Source: Streptomyces qaidamensis (GTDB lineage: Bacteria > Actinomycetota > Actinomycetes > Streptomycetales > Streptomycetaceae). Taken from it: a stretch of DNA of 64,000 nucleotides. The position numbers were made by a program, and so were the translations under genes. The stretch is taken from contig NZ_CP015098.1 in the NCBI RefSeq assembly GCF_001611795.1, positions 7,812,001 to 7,876,000 of the forward strand, given 5' to 3'. Numbering within the stretch: position 1 is the stretch's first letter; each line of letters opens with the position of its first letter. This document shows positions 32,196-40,826 of the stretch, in pieces. Below the pieces are notes generated by a model. The model saw only the letters and a program-made list of their open reading frames with translations. It ran no database searches and was not told where the DNA came from.

Positions 32196-34247
32196 ATGTC
32201 CGAAGTCAATCGACGCCGTTTCCTTCAACTCGCGGGCGCCACCTCGGCCTTCAGCGCGCTGTCCGCCAGCATCCAGCGTGCGGCCGCGCTTCCGGCGAAC
32301 CACCGCACGGGGTCGATCGAGGACGTCGAGCACATCGTCGTCCTGATGCAGGAGAACCGTTCCTTCGACCACTACTTCGGCACCCTGAGAGGCGTGCGCG
32401 GCTTCGGCGACCCCCGCCCGGTCACCCTCGGCAACGGCAAGCCGGTCTGGCACCAGGAGAAGGACGGCAAGGAGATCCTGCCGTTCCACCCGGACGCCGA
32501 CGACCTCGGCATGCAGTTCCTGGAGGGCCTGCCGCACTCCTGGCCCGACGGCCACCAGGCCTACAACGGCGGCAGGTACGACCGGTGGGTGCCCGCCAAG
32601 GGCACCACGACCATGGCGTACCTGACCCGCGAGGACATCCCGTTCCACTACGCCCTCGCCGACTCCTTCACCGTCTGCGACGCCTACCACTGCTCGTTCA
32701 TCGGCTCCACCGACCCCAACCGCTACTACATGTGGTCCGGGTACACCGGCAACGACGGCAGCGGCGGCGGCCCGGTCCTGGACAACGCCGAGCTCGGCTA
32801 CGGCTGGACGACCTACCCCGAGCGCCTGGAGCAGGCCGGCATCTCCTGGAAGATCTACCAGGACATCGGCGACGGCCTCGACGCGAAGGGCTCCTGGGGC
32901 TGGATCCAGGACGCCTACCGCGGCAACTACGGCGACAACTCCCTGCTGTACTTCAACAAGTACCGGGCCGCCAAGCCCGGCGACCCCTGGTACGACAAGG
33001 CCCGCACCGGCACGAACGCCAAGGCCGGCGACGGCTACTTCGACCTGCTGCGCGCCGACGTCAAGGCCGGCAAACTGCCGCAGATCTCCTGGATCGCCGC
33101 CCCCGAGGCCTTCTCCGAGCACTCCAACTGGCCGTCGAACTACGGCGCCTGGTACATCGCCCAGGTCCTGGACGCCCTCACCTCCAACCCGGAGGTCTGG
33201 TCGAAGACCGCCCTGTTCATCACCTACGACGAGAACGACGGCTTCTTCGACCACGTGGTGCCGCCGCTGCCGCCGAAGGACGCCTCCCGGGGCCTGTCCA
33301 CCGTCGACGTCTCCCTCGACCTCTTCCCGGGCGACGGCGGCAGGACGGCCGGCCCCTACGGCCTCGGCCCCCGAGTGCCGATGCTGGTCGTCTCGCCCTG
33401 GAGCAAGGGCGGCTACGTCTGCTCCGAGACCCTCGACCACACCTCGATCCTGCGGTTCATGGAGCGCCGCTTCGGCGTGCGCGAGACCAACATCTCGCCG
33501 TGGCGCCGGGCCGTCTGCGGCGACCTGACGTCCGCGTTCGACTTCTCCCGCAAGGACGCCCGCCCCGCGCCGCTGCCCGGGACCGACGAGTACGAGCCGC
33601 AGGACCGCGAGCGCCACCCCGACTACAGGCCGACCCCGCCCGCGGACCCGCGCATGCCCCGCCAGGAACGCGGCCTGCGCCGCTCCCGGCCGCTGAAGTA
33701 CGCCCCGCACGTGGACGCCTCGGTCGACGCCGCGGCCGGCAGGCTCACCCTCACCTTCGCCTCGGGGGCGAAGGCGGGCGGCGCCTTCCACATCACCTCC
33801 GGCAACCGCACCGACGGTCCCTGGATGTACACCACCGAGGCCGGCAAGGCGCTCTCCGACACCTGGAACTCGGCCTACTCCGGGGGCTCCTACGACCTGA
33901 CCGTGCACGGCCCGAACGGTTTCGTGCGGGTCTTCAAGGGCTCGAACAAGGCGGCCGGCTGCGAGGTCACCGCGCGCCACACCGGCGACGACATCGAGCT
34001 GACCTTCACCAACAAGGGCTCCGGCACGGCCCGCCTGAAGCTCGCGAGTGCCTACGGCGGCCGGCCCTCGACCGTCACCGTCCGCCCGGGCGCCAGGGTG
34101 TGCCGGACCGTTGATCTGGCCGGCAGCCGCCGCTGGTACGACCTGACCGTCACCGCCGAGGGCGACGCGGCGTTCCTGCGGCGGTTCGCCGGGCACGTCG
34201 AGAACGGGCGGCCGGGGGTGAGCGACCCGGCGATCATCACCGCGTAG
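32196..34247 (+). CDS. Phospholipase C, phosphocholine-specific type, Tat-exported
   Basis: 683 residues from ATG 32196. A twin-arginine signal, NRRRFLQLAGA, starts at residue 5. The catalytic phosphoesterase domain spans residues about 45-460 and has the family motifs IVVLMQENRSFDHYFG, DENDGFFDHV and SPWSKGGYV. Two C-terminal domains of unknown function (about 510-600 and 605-670) follow, as in other bacterial PLCs. The enzyme would cleave phosphatidylcholine or related lipids outside the cell, releasing phosphocholine. Its 3' end overlaps the DMT transporter gene by 11 bp, tail to tail. No clear phosphate-control box was seen upstream. Confidence 0.95.
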   Translation: MSEVNRRRFLQLAGATSAFSALSASIQRAAALPANHRTGSIEDVEHIVVLMQENRSFDHYFGTLRGVRGFGDPRPVTLGNGKPVWHQEKDGKEILPFHPDADDLGMQFLEGLPHSWPDGHQAYNGGRYDRWVPAKGTTTMAYLTREDIPFHYALADSFTVCDAYHCSFIGSTDPNRYYMWSGYTGNDGSGGGPVLDNAELGYGWTTYPERLEQAGISWKIYQDIGDGLDAKGSWGWIQDAYRGNYGDNSLLYFNKYRAAKPGDPWYDKARTGTNAKAGDGYFDLLRADVKAGKLPQISWIAAPEAFSEHSNWPSNYGAWYIAQVLDALTSNPEVWSKTALFITYDENDGFFDHVVPPLPPKDASRGLSTVDVSLDLFPGDGGRTAGPYGLGPRVPMLVVSPWSKGGYVCSETLDHTSILRFMERRFGVRETNISPWRRAVCGDLTSAFDFSRKDARPAPLPGTDEYEPQDRERHPDYRPTPPADPRMPRQERGLRRSRPLKYAPHVDASVDAAAGRLTLTFASGAKAGGAFHITSGNRTDGPWMYTTEAGKALSDTWNSAYSGGSYDLTVHGPNGFVRVFKGSNKAAGCEVTARHTGDDIELTFTNKGSGTARLKLASAYGGRPSTVTVRPGARVCRTVDLAGSRRWYDLTVTAEGDAAFLRRFAGHVENGRPGVSDPAIITA

Positions 34248-35187
34248 CGGGAGTGAGGTGCCCCGGATCGTGCGGCCGGGGCACCAGCGCCGGTTCGGCC
34301 GTGGCCGAGGCGGGCTCCAGGGCCAGGACCGCGGCCACCGGATGGTCGTCGTCGACCGGGCCGGCCGCCGCAGGTGCCGCCCGGCTGAGCAGCACCACGC
34401 CCCAGGACGCCAGGCCAGCCCCGGCGAGCGCGAGCAGGACGCCCGCCGGGCCGCCCCGGAGGCGTTCGCCCAGCAGCGACAGGCCGATCACCGCGGCGGC
34501 CAGCGGGTTGGCCAGCGTCACCGTCGCGAGCGGCCCGCCCAGACCGCCCCGGTACGCCGTCTGCGACAGCAGCAGTCCGCCGGCCGCGAAGGCCGCCACG
34601 AGCAGCGCCACGCCGGCCACCTGGACGCTCAGCACCGGTCCGGTCCGGTCCGTGGCGGCCACGGTCACGGTCTGGGTGAGGGCCGAGGCGACACCGGAGG
34701 CCAGCCCGGACGCGGTCGCGTGCCGCAGTCCGGGGCGGGCGCCCGGCCGGGACAGCAGCCCGATCAACGCCGCGGTGGCACCTGCCACCGCGAGTGCCTC
34801 GGGAACGCTCAGCACATCGTCCGGCGCCGGACCGGATGCCGTGACCAGGACCGCGCCCAGGCCCAGCAGCGTCAGCGCGGTGCCCTTCCACTCGACCGCG
34901 CTCACCCGCCGTCCCGCCATCCGCGCCCCCAGGGGCACCGCCGCGACCAGGGTGAGCGCGCCGAGCGGCTGGACGACGGTCAGCGGACCGTACCGGAGGG
35001 CGACGACGTGCAGCAGCGCGGCCGACGCGTTCAGCCCGACCGACCACCACCAGGCGCCGCTGCCGAGCAGCCGCAGCGTGCCCGCACCGGGGGAGCGGGA
35101 CGCGAGCCGCTCCTGGGCGACCGCGGCGGCCGCGTAGGCGACGGCGGAGACGAGGGACAGGGCGACGGCGACCAGGACGGCGTTCAC
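34237..35187 (-). CDS. DMT-superfamily transporter (EamA/NIPA-like)
   Basis: 316 residues with about nine to ten transmembrane helices, starting AVLVAVALSLVSAVAYAAAAVAQERLA, and internal similarity between halves, as in EamA-type transporters and Mg transporter-like proteins. The GTG at 35187 overlaps the stop of the small membrane-protein gene. Substrate unknown. Since the operon is divergent from a TetR gene across a palindromic operator array, it is likely repressed by that TetR and may act in efflux. Confidence 0.85.
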   Translation of the reverse strand: MNAVLVAVALSLVSAVAYAAAAVAQERLASRSPGAGTLRLLGSGAWWWSVGLNASAALLHVVALRYGPLTVVQPLGALTLVAAVPLGARMAGRRVSAVEWKGTALTLLGLGAVLVTASGPAPDDVLSVPEALAVAGATAALIGLLSRPGARPGLRHATASGLASGVASALTQTVTVAATDRTGPVLSVQVAGVALLVAAFAAGGLLLSQTAYRGGLGGPLATVTLANPLAAAVIGLSLLGERLRGGPAGVLLALAGAGLASWGVVLLSRAAPAAAGPVDDDHPVAAVLALEPASATAEPALVPRPHDPGHLTPATR

Positions 35188-35483
35188 CGGCCTGCTCCCA
35201 CGAGTGCGTGCTCGTCCCGCTGGGCCGGTACGAGGCCGCCCTGGGCGCGCCCGGCCGTGCTGGACGTGCGGTGCGCCGAGCGAAGCGAGACGAGGGTCCC
35301 CCCGGACGGAGTCCTGGGGAGGAACACCGCGAGCGCGAGACCGAGCAGGGCCGTCGCCACGATGGCGTCGAGCAGCCAGTAGGCGACGAGCAGCCAGTAG
35401 GCGACGAGCAGGAGCTCCCGGACGAGCGGCGGTCGCGCTATCGCGTCGGACCCCGCCTGCGCAGGCTCGGTGCGGGCATTCAT
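35184..35483 (-). CDS. Small membrane protein, first gene of the DMT operon
   Basis: 99 residues, with AAGGGG 7 bp before the ATG. One or two membrane helices occupy residues 21-55 and contain a doubled segment LLVAYWLLVAYWLL from an 18-bp tandem duplication. The C-terminal half (after VFLPRTPSGGT) lies over a degenerate palindromic element and looks non-conserved, so the ancestral protein may have been shorter. The stop overlaps the DMT start (GTGA). Function unknown. Confidence 0.65.
   Translation of the reverse strand: MNARTEPAQAGSDAIARPPLVRELLLVAYWLLVAYWLLDAIVATALLGLALAVFLPRTPSGGTLVSLRSAHRTSSTAGRAQGGLVPAQRDEHALVGAGR
35291..35323 (+). repeat. REP-like palindromic element, copy C (degenerate)
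   Basis: CGAGGGTCCCCCC near one end and CTGGGGAGGA at the other, matching the ends of copies A and B, around a shorter middle. It lies in the coding sequence of the small membrane protein. Confidence 0.4.
35371..35406 (+). repeat. 18-bp perfect tandem duplication
   Basis: Two identical copies of AGCAGCCAGTAGGCGACG, which duplicate six residues inside a membrane helix of the small protein without shifting the frame. Confidence 0.92.
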
Positions 35484-35514
35484 CCCCCGGCCCCTTCGGT
35501 GACGGTGGCGCTGT

Positions 35515-35583
35515 TATCGGTACGAGAGCGTACCGATACGGCAGTGTACCGATACGGCCGCGTACCGGTACACTGCCGTATCG
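35515..35583. promoter_or_regulatory. Palindromic operator array for the TetR regulator
   Basis: Two interlocked palindromes share half-sites of the form GTACCGATAC. The first is 35515-35538 (9-bp arms, 6-bp centre). The second has perfect 18-bp arms, 35534-35551 and 35566-35583, around 14 bp. At least five related half-sites occur in 70 bp. The array lies between the divergent starts at 35483 and 35650 and must cover both promoters, so the TetR protein probably represses itself and the DMT operon. Confidence 0.85.
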
Positions 35584-35649
35584 ATAGACGTACGACACAC
35601 CGCCGGCCGGGAATTTCCGGCCGCCCGACGAAAGCCAGGAGCACCGCCC

Positions 35650-36258
35650 ATGACGTCGCAGGCTGCGGACCGGCCCGAGCCGTCCGGTGTCACGCGCCGC
35701 TCCAAGATCACGCCCGAGCGTGAGCAGGAGTTCTACGACGCCGTGCTGGAGCAGCTCCGGGAGTGCGGCTACGACTCCGTCACCATGGAGGGGATCGCCG
35801 CCAGCACCCGGTGCAGCAAGTCCACGCTCTACCGCCAGTGGAAGACCAAGCCCCAGTTCGTGGCGGCGGCGCTGCGCTCCCACCGGCGGACGCGCTGCAT
35901 CGACACCGGCTCGCTCGCGGACGACCTGCGTGAGGCGGCCCGCGCTGCGGGAGAGCTGTCGGGCCGGGACACCAAGCTCCTCCAGGCGCTCGCGCACGCG
36001 GCCCCTCAGGACCCGGAGTTGCAGCGCGCCCTGCGCGAGGCGCTGGTCGAGCCGGAGATCGCCGCGTTGAAGGAGATCATCCGGCGCGGGGTCGAGCGGG
36101 GAGAAGTGCCGGCCGACCACCCGGCGCTGGAGTACATCCCGGCGCAGATGTTCGGTGTTCTGCGCATCCGGCCCGTCCTGGAGGGCGAGTACGCGGACCC
36201 GGACTACCTGGTCCGGTTCGTGGAGGCCGCCGTACTGCCGGCACTGGGCCTCACCTGA
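35650..36258 (+). CDS. TetR/AcrR-family transcriptional regulator
   Basis: 202 residues. The N-terminal helix-turn-helix is MEGIAASTRCSKSTLYRQWKTK at about residues 46-67, and the rest is the all-helical ligand domain of the TetR C-terminal type (PEIAALKEIIRRGVERGEV near the end). It is divergent from the small membrane protein/DMT operon across the operator array. The ligand is unknown. Confidence 0.93.
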   Translation: MTSQAADRPEPSGVTRRSKITPEREQEFYDAVLEQLRECGYDSVTMEGIAASTRCSKSTLYRQWKTKPQFVAAALRSHRRTRCIDTGSLADDLREAARAAGELSGRDTKLLQALAHAAPQDPELQRALREALVEPEIAALKEIIRRGVERGEVPADHPALEYIPAQMFGVLRIRPVLEGEYADPDYLVRFVEAAVLPALGLT

Positions 36259-36340
36259 GACCCGGGCCGCCGTCCGCCGGATGACCGGACGGTGACCCGA
36301 CCGCGCCGACCCGTGGGGACGGGGGCGGCGCGCACCCCCC

Positions 36341-36387
36341 GGCCGGGTGGGGTTCCCCTGTGAGCGGCGGGGGCGCCCCACCCGGCC
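36341..36387. terminator. Hairpin between convergent genes
   Basis: Perfect 12-bp arms, 36341-36352 and 36376-36387 (GGCCGGGTGGGG and its complement), around 23 bp. It lies between the tetR stop and the stop of the DUF2510 gene and could serve both. Confidence 0.5.
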
Positions 36388-36414
36388 GACCGGTGTGCGG
36401 GTGTCCGCTCCCGG

Positions 36415-37809
36415 TCAGACGTCCTGACCGTTGCCGCTGCCCGTCGCCGCCTTGATGCCCTCGGTGATGTCGTCGAGCACGCTCTCCTGCTCTCCCGCGT
36501 CGACACCGAACCGGATGACGACCATCTGCTTCGCGTTCGCGGGGGAGGGGAACGCGAGCGACTCCACGATGCCGTCGGCGCCCTTGCTCGTGACGGCCTT
36601 CCAGCGGACCAGGTACCCCTTCTGCCCGGCCACCGTCACGGCCTTGGACTCCAGCACGTCGTGCGAGGTGATCCCGCCGTAGGACTTGCCGCCGTAGGAC
36701 TCCTCGGCGTTCCTCCCGATGTCCGCCTTGGCGATCTCCTCGGCGGTGGCGCCCTTGGTGCCGAGGGCCAGGGCCGGTGCGGAGTAGGCGCCGCCCTTGG
36801 TGCAGGTCGAGGAGGTGTCGCCGGGGCACTTGTAGGAGTCGTCGGACGTCACCTGCGCGCCGGCCCGTGCCTGCTGGCCGTACCAGCCCTTCGGTATCGG
36901 CAGGCTGATCCCGCTCACCGCGTCGGTCACCGACCCACTTCTGATCTTCGGAGGCTCGGACTGCTCGGGCCCCGGGCTCTGCCCACCGGACCCGCCGTCG
37001 CCCCCGGACCCGCCGTCGCCCCCGGACCCGCCGTCGCCGCCGGAGCCCCCGGAGCCGCCCGGCTCGCCGAACGGCCCGCCCTGGCCCCCGGGCGCACCCG
37101 GCCCACCGGGCTGCCCCTGCGACGTGGGCGAGCCGCCCCCGCCGTCGTCCGTCAGGGCGTACACGCCCACACCGATGCTGGTGAGCACGACCACGGCCGC
37201 CGCGACGGCCGCGCCTATCCGCAGCCGCCGCCCGCGGCCGCCCGGAGGCGCGGTGGGACGGGCAGGGTAGGCGGGATACCCGGCAGCCCCCGGATAGGCG
37301 CCGCTCCCGGGATAGGCGCCGCTCCCGGGGTGCCCGTGAGTTCCCGGTTGCCCGGCGGCACCTGGACAGGGGTGCGTCCCGCTCCCCGGTTGCCCGGCAG
37401 TACCTGGATACGCGCCGCTCCCCGGTTGCCCGGTGGCACCTGAGTACCCGGCGGCGTCCGGGCCTGAGGTGCCGGTCGGCTGCCCGGTTGCCGGCGCGTC
37501 GGCGGCAGTCGGCGCCTCGGGTCCGGCCGGCTGCCCGGCTCCCTGCGCATCGCTCGGGGCCGGCTGCCCGGTTGCCGGGTTGTCGCTCCCGGCCGGCTGC
37601 CCGGCCTCCGGTGTCCCGGCCCCGGACGGTGTCCTGGCGGGAGCGGCCGGACGGCCCGCCGGACCGGCCGGGGGACCCCAGGCCGCGAGCGGCTGTACCG
37701 GACGGACGCGGTCCGTCCAGGCCTTGCCGTCCCACCAGCGCTCGGTGGCGGGCCCGTCACTTGTCTGTCCGGGGTCGGGGTACCACCCGGGAGGAGTCTC
37801 CTGCGTCAT
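36415..37809 (-). CDS. DUF2510 membrane protein with low-complexity regions
   Basis: 464 residues from ATG 37809. A DUF2510 motif opens the protein (PPGWYPDPG...RWWDGKAWTDR, residues 6-36). A long Gly/Pro/Ala/Gln-rich cytoplasmic stretch, one membrane helix (GAAVAAAVVVLTSIGVGVYAL) and a Gly/Ser/Asp linker with three GSGGDG units from an 18-bp DNA repeat follow. The folded outer domain starts near residue 290 and contains ISLPIPKGWYG. Single-pass proteins of this plan are common in Streptomyces and of unknown function, probably sensing or binding at the cell surface. Confidence 0.82.
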   Translation of the reverse strand: MTQETPPGWYPDPGQTSDGPATERWWDGKAWTDRVRPVQPLAAWGPPAGPAGRPAAPARTPSGAGTPEAGQPAGSDNPATGQPAPSDAQGAGQPAGPEAPTAADAPATGQPTGTSGPDAAGYSGATGQPGSGAYPGTAGQPGSGTHPCPGAAGQPGTHGHPGSGAYPGSGAYPGAAGYPAYPARPTAPPGGRGRRLRIGAAVAAAVVVLTSIGVGVYALTDDGGGGSPTSQGQPGGPGAPGGQGGPFGEPGGSGGSGGDGGSGGDGGSGGDGGSGGQSPGPEQSEPPKIRSGSVTDAVSGISLPIPKGWYGQQARAGAQVTSDDSYKCPGDTSSTCTKGGAYSAPALALGTKGATAEEIAKADIGRNAEESYGGKSYGGITSHDVLESKAVTVAGQKGYLVRWKAVTSKGADGIVESLAFPSPANAKQMVVIRFGVDAGEQESVLDDITEGIKAATGSGNGQDV

Positions 37810-38140
37810 GCCCCCACCGTATGAGGCGTCGGTGAAAGAGGCATGAGAGGACCCGGAACCGGCTGTTCCAGGGGCAGCCGTGCCGGGGCCGCGCCACAGC
37901 ACGACGGCGATGGGCGCAGACGCCGCAGACGCCGTCCGGCTATGGCTGAATGAACGTCATATCCCGTGACTTCGCCCGCCGTTGACCGGAATGCGGCTGG
38001 TGACGGGCCAGGCGCGTCGCCCGGCCGCACCCGGTGTCACCCGTCACGGCAAGAGGTGCCCCGACCACCCTCCACTTGGGCAATCGGACGGCTACGCTCG
38101 ATGTCTGTACGTCGTTCGGGCGACTTGGGGAGGTAGCGGG
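37810..38140. other. Intergenic region of a divergent gene pair
   Basis: About 330 bp between the DUF2510 gene and the LuxR-like ATPase gene. It must contain both promoters, but no convincing -35/-10 pair or long palindrome was found; a TTGACC near 37983 has no matching -10. Confidence 0.5.
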
Positions 38141-40825
38141 ATGACGGAGGTACGGCCCACGGCCGCCGCCTCGGCTTCCCTGTGGGAGCGCGACGAGGAG
38201 ATCGCCGCCGTCACACGGGCGGTCGAGACCCTGTGCACGGACCGTTCCTCGCCCGGCGGACTGCTGGTCTTCCGCGCCGAGGCCGGCCTCGGCAAGACCG
38301 CCCTGCTGGCCGAAACCCGCCGCATCGCCGAGGCCCGCGGCTGCACGGTCTGGTCGGCGCGCGGCGGCGAGACCCTCAGGTCGGTCCCCTTCAACGTGGT
38401 ACGGCAACTCCTGCAGCCGGCCCTGGTGTCGATGCTGCCGGAGGAGGCCCGCGAGTACCTCGGCGACTGGTACGACATCGCCGGCCCCGCCCTCGGCATC
38501 GCGGAACCCGGCGACCGGCAGGCCGACCCGCAGGGCGTGTGCGACGGCCTGGTCGCGGCCGTGCGCCGGCTCGCCCGCCGGGACTGGCCGCTGGTGCTGC
38601 TGATCGACGACGCCCACTGGGCGGACCAGGAGACCCTGCACTGGCTCGCGGGGTTCGCCGAGCGCATCGACGAGATCTCCGTCCTGGTCGTCGTCACCCG
38701 CCGCCCCGAGGAGGTCTCCGGCGCGAGCGCCCGCCACCTCGACACCGTAGCCGCAGCCGCGGACGCCCCCGTGACGACGCTGAGCGCCCTCACCCCGGAC
38801 GCCACGGCCGGGCTCACCCGCGCCTCCCTGGGGGAACACGCCGACGCCGCGTTCTGCCGCGAGGTCTGGGCCGTCACCGCCGGCAACCCCTACGAGACCG
38901 TCGAACTCCTCGCCAAGGTGCAGGACACCGAACTCGAACCGGTCGAGGCCCGGGCCGGCGAACTGCGCGAGCTGAACCGCTCCGCCCGCGGCGGCGGCCT
39001 CGTCGCCCGCCTGGAGGAACTCGGCATCGACGCCACCCGGTTCGCCTGGGCCGCCGCCATCCTCGGCACCGACATCTCCACCGACCTGGTCGCCAAGCTC
39101 GCCACGCTGCGCCCGGACGACGCCCGCCGCTGCGCCGAACTGCTGCGCACCGCCCGCATCCTCACCGCGCCCGACCCCGCGACCGGCCGCAGCGCCGACG
39201 GCGACCTGGAGTTCGTCCACCCGCTGATCGCGTCCGCCGTCTACAACTCCATCCCCGACGCCCTGCGCACCGCCATGCACGGCATAGCCGCCCGGATCGT
39301 CGCCGACGAGGGACACGGCGCCGCGGCCGCCGCCCGCCACCTCCTGGAGGTCCACCCGGACGACGACGAGGAACTCGTCGGGCAACTGCGCGAGGCCGCC
39401 CGCGAGCACCTCGCCGTCGGCGCCCCCGACGCGGCCCGCCGCTGCCTGGAGCGCGCCCTGAAGGAACCGCCCCGGCCCGAGTCGCACCCGCAGGTGCTGT
39501 ACGAACTGGCCGAGGCCACCTTCCTCACCGCGCCCGCCCGCACCATCGGCCATCTGCGGACCGCGCTCGGCATGCCCGGCCTCCGCGGCGGCCAGCGGGT
39601 CGACGCCGTCTTCCGCCTCTCCCAGGCGCTGCTCCACAACGACCAGCTGGAGGAGGCCGTCCGCACGGTCGAGGCGGAGGCCGCCCGGCTCCGGCCGGGC
39701 CCCGACCGGATGCGGCTGCAGGCCGCGCAGTTCATGTGGGAGGGGCTGCACGCCGGCGAGGCCGCCTCACCCGGCCGCTCCCAGCGGCTCGCCGACCTCG
39801 CCCGCCCCTGCACCGGCCGGGACAACTCCGAACGGGCCCTGCTCATCCTGCGCGGCTTCGACGCCCTCATGCACGGCGAGAACGCCGAGGAGGTCGCCGA
39901 GCTGTGCGACCGCGCCCTCGTCAACGGCCGCCTCGCCCCCGGACTCGGCTGGACCGACACCGAGTGGGGCATCGAACTGCTGCTGATGCTGGCCAACGCT
40001 TACGGCTTCACCGACCGCCTCGACCGCGCCGAGACCCTCTACAACGAAGCGCTGCGCGCCTACGAGACGGCCGGCTGGAGCGGCGGCCACCTCGCCCTGG
40101 CCCACGCCTACGTCGGGATCGGCCACCGCAGGCGGGGCCGTCTGAAGGAGGCGGAGGCGTCCCTGCGCGAGTCGCTGCGCCTCGCCGAGCGCGTCGGCCG
40201 CGGCCTGCCCCTGTACTGGTCCGCGACCTGCAGCCTCGTCGACACCCTGCTCGCCCGCGGCCATGTCGAGCAGGCCTGGGAGGTCGCCGAGGAGCACGGC
40301 TTCGCCCCGCCCTACCCGTCCACCATCGTCCTGCCCGATCCCCGTTCGGTGCGCGGCCGGCTGCTGCTGGCCGTCGGCCGCACCAAGGAAGGCATCAACG
40401 AACTGGAGGCCGCGGAGAAGGCGGCGGCGGCCCGCGGCCACCACAACCCGGTGCTCGTCCCCTGGGCGGCCGACCTCGCCCGCGCCCTCAGCACCGAGGA
40501 TCCGGCCCGCGCCGCCCGGCTCGCCGTCGACGTCCGCCGCCAGGCGGAGCGCTTCGGCACGGACACGGCGATAGGGGAAGCCCTGCGCTGCGCCGCCGAC
40601 CTGGAGACCGGCCAGCGAGCGGTCCGGCTCTACGCCCAGGCGGTCACGTACCTGGAGGCCTCGCCCTGCCAGTACGAACACGCGGCGGCCCGCATCGAGT
40701 TCGGCATCGCCGCCCGCTCGGCGGCCGACCTGCACCGCGGCCTGGACCTGGCGGTCTCCTGCGGGGCCGACGGGCTGGCCGACCGGGCGCGCGCCGCCCT
40801 CAACGCCGGTGTCGGACCGGCGTAG
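38141..40825 (+). CDS. LuxR-like AAA ATPase (LAL type) lacking the DNA-binding domain
   Basis: 894 residues from ATG 38141, with GGGGAGG 7 bp upstream. The N-terminal AAA/NB module has a Walker A-like FRAEAGLGKTALL (Lys52), in which the first Gly of the motif is Ala, and a Walker B LVLLIDDAHW near residue 158. Residues about 400-880 are helical TPR-like repeats. LAL regulators (MalT-like) normally end with a LuxR helix-turn-helix of about 60 residues. Here the protein stops right after the last repeat (DRARAALNAGVGPA), and the following DNA belongs to the SDR gene on the other strand. It may act by protein contact rather than on DNA. Confidence 0.88.
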   Translation: MTEVRPTAAASASLWERDEEIAAVTRAVETLCTDRSSPGGLLVFRAEAGLGKTALLAETRRIAEARGCTVWSARGGETLRSVPFNVVRQLLQPALVSMLPEEAREYLGDWYDIAGPALGIAEPGDRQADPQGVCDGLVAAVRRLARRDWPLVLLIDDAHWADQETLHWLAGFAERIDEISVLVVVTRRPEEVSGASARHLDTVAAAADAPVTTLSALTPDATAGLTRASLGEHADAAFCREVWAVTAGNPYETVELLAKVQDTELEPVEARAGELRELNRSARGGGLVARLEELGIDATRFAWAAAILGTDISTDLVAKLATLRPDDARRCAELLRTARILTAPDPATGRSADGDLEFVHPLIASAVYNSIPDALRTAMHGIAARIVADEGHGAAAAARHLLEVHPDDDEELVGQLREAAREHLAVGAPDAARRCLERALKEPPRPESHPQVLYELAEATFLTAPARTIGHLRTALGMPGLRGGQRVDAVFRLSQALLHNDQLEEAVRTVEAEAARLRPGPDRMRLQAAQFMWEGLHAGEAASPGRSQRLADLARPCTGRDNSERALLILRGFDALMHGENAEEVAELCDRALVNGRLAPGLGWTDTEWGIELLLMLANAYGFTDRLDRAETLYNEALRAYETAGWSGGHLALAHAYVGIGHRRRGRLKEAEASLRESLRLAERVGRGLPLYWSATCSLVDTLLARGHVEQAWEVAEEHGFAPPYPSTIVLPDPRSVRGRLLLAVGRTKEGINELEAAEKAAAARGHHNPVLVPWAADLARALSTEDPARAARLAVDVRRQAERFGTDTAIGEALRCAADLETGQRAVRLYAQAVTYLEASPCQYEHAAARIEFGIAARSAADLHRGLDLAVSCGADGLADRARAALNAGVGPA

Positions 40826-40826
40826 G

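Noticed and set aside
32091..34196. 701-codon minus-strand open frame opposite phospholipase C
   Set aside because: Val/Gly-rich antisense shadow with no recognisable domain; the plus strand encodes a complete Tat-exported enzyme.
38001..38140. N-terminal extension of the LuxR-like ATPase to an upstream ATG at 37982
   Set aside because: The extension has no motif, and GGGGAGG is ideally placed for the ATG at 38141.
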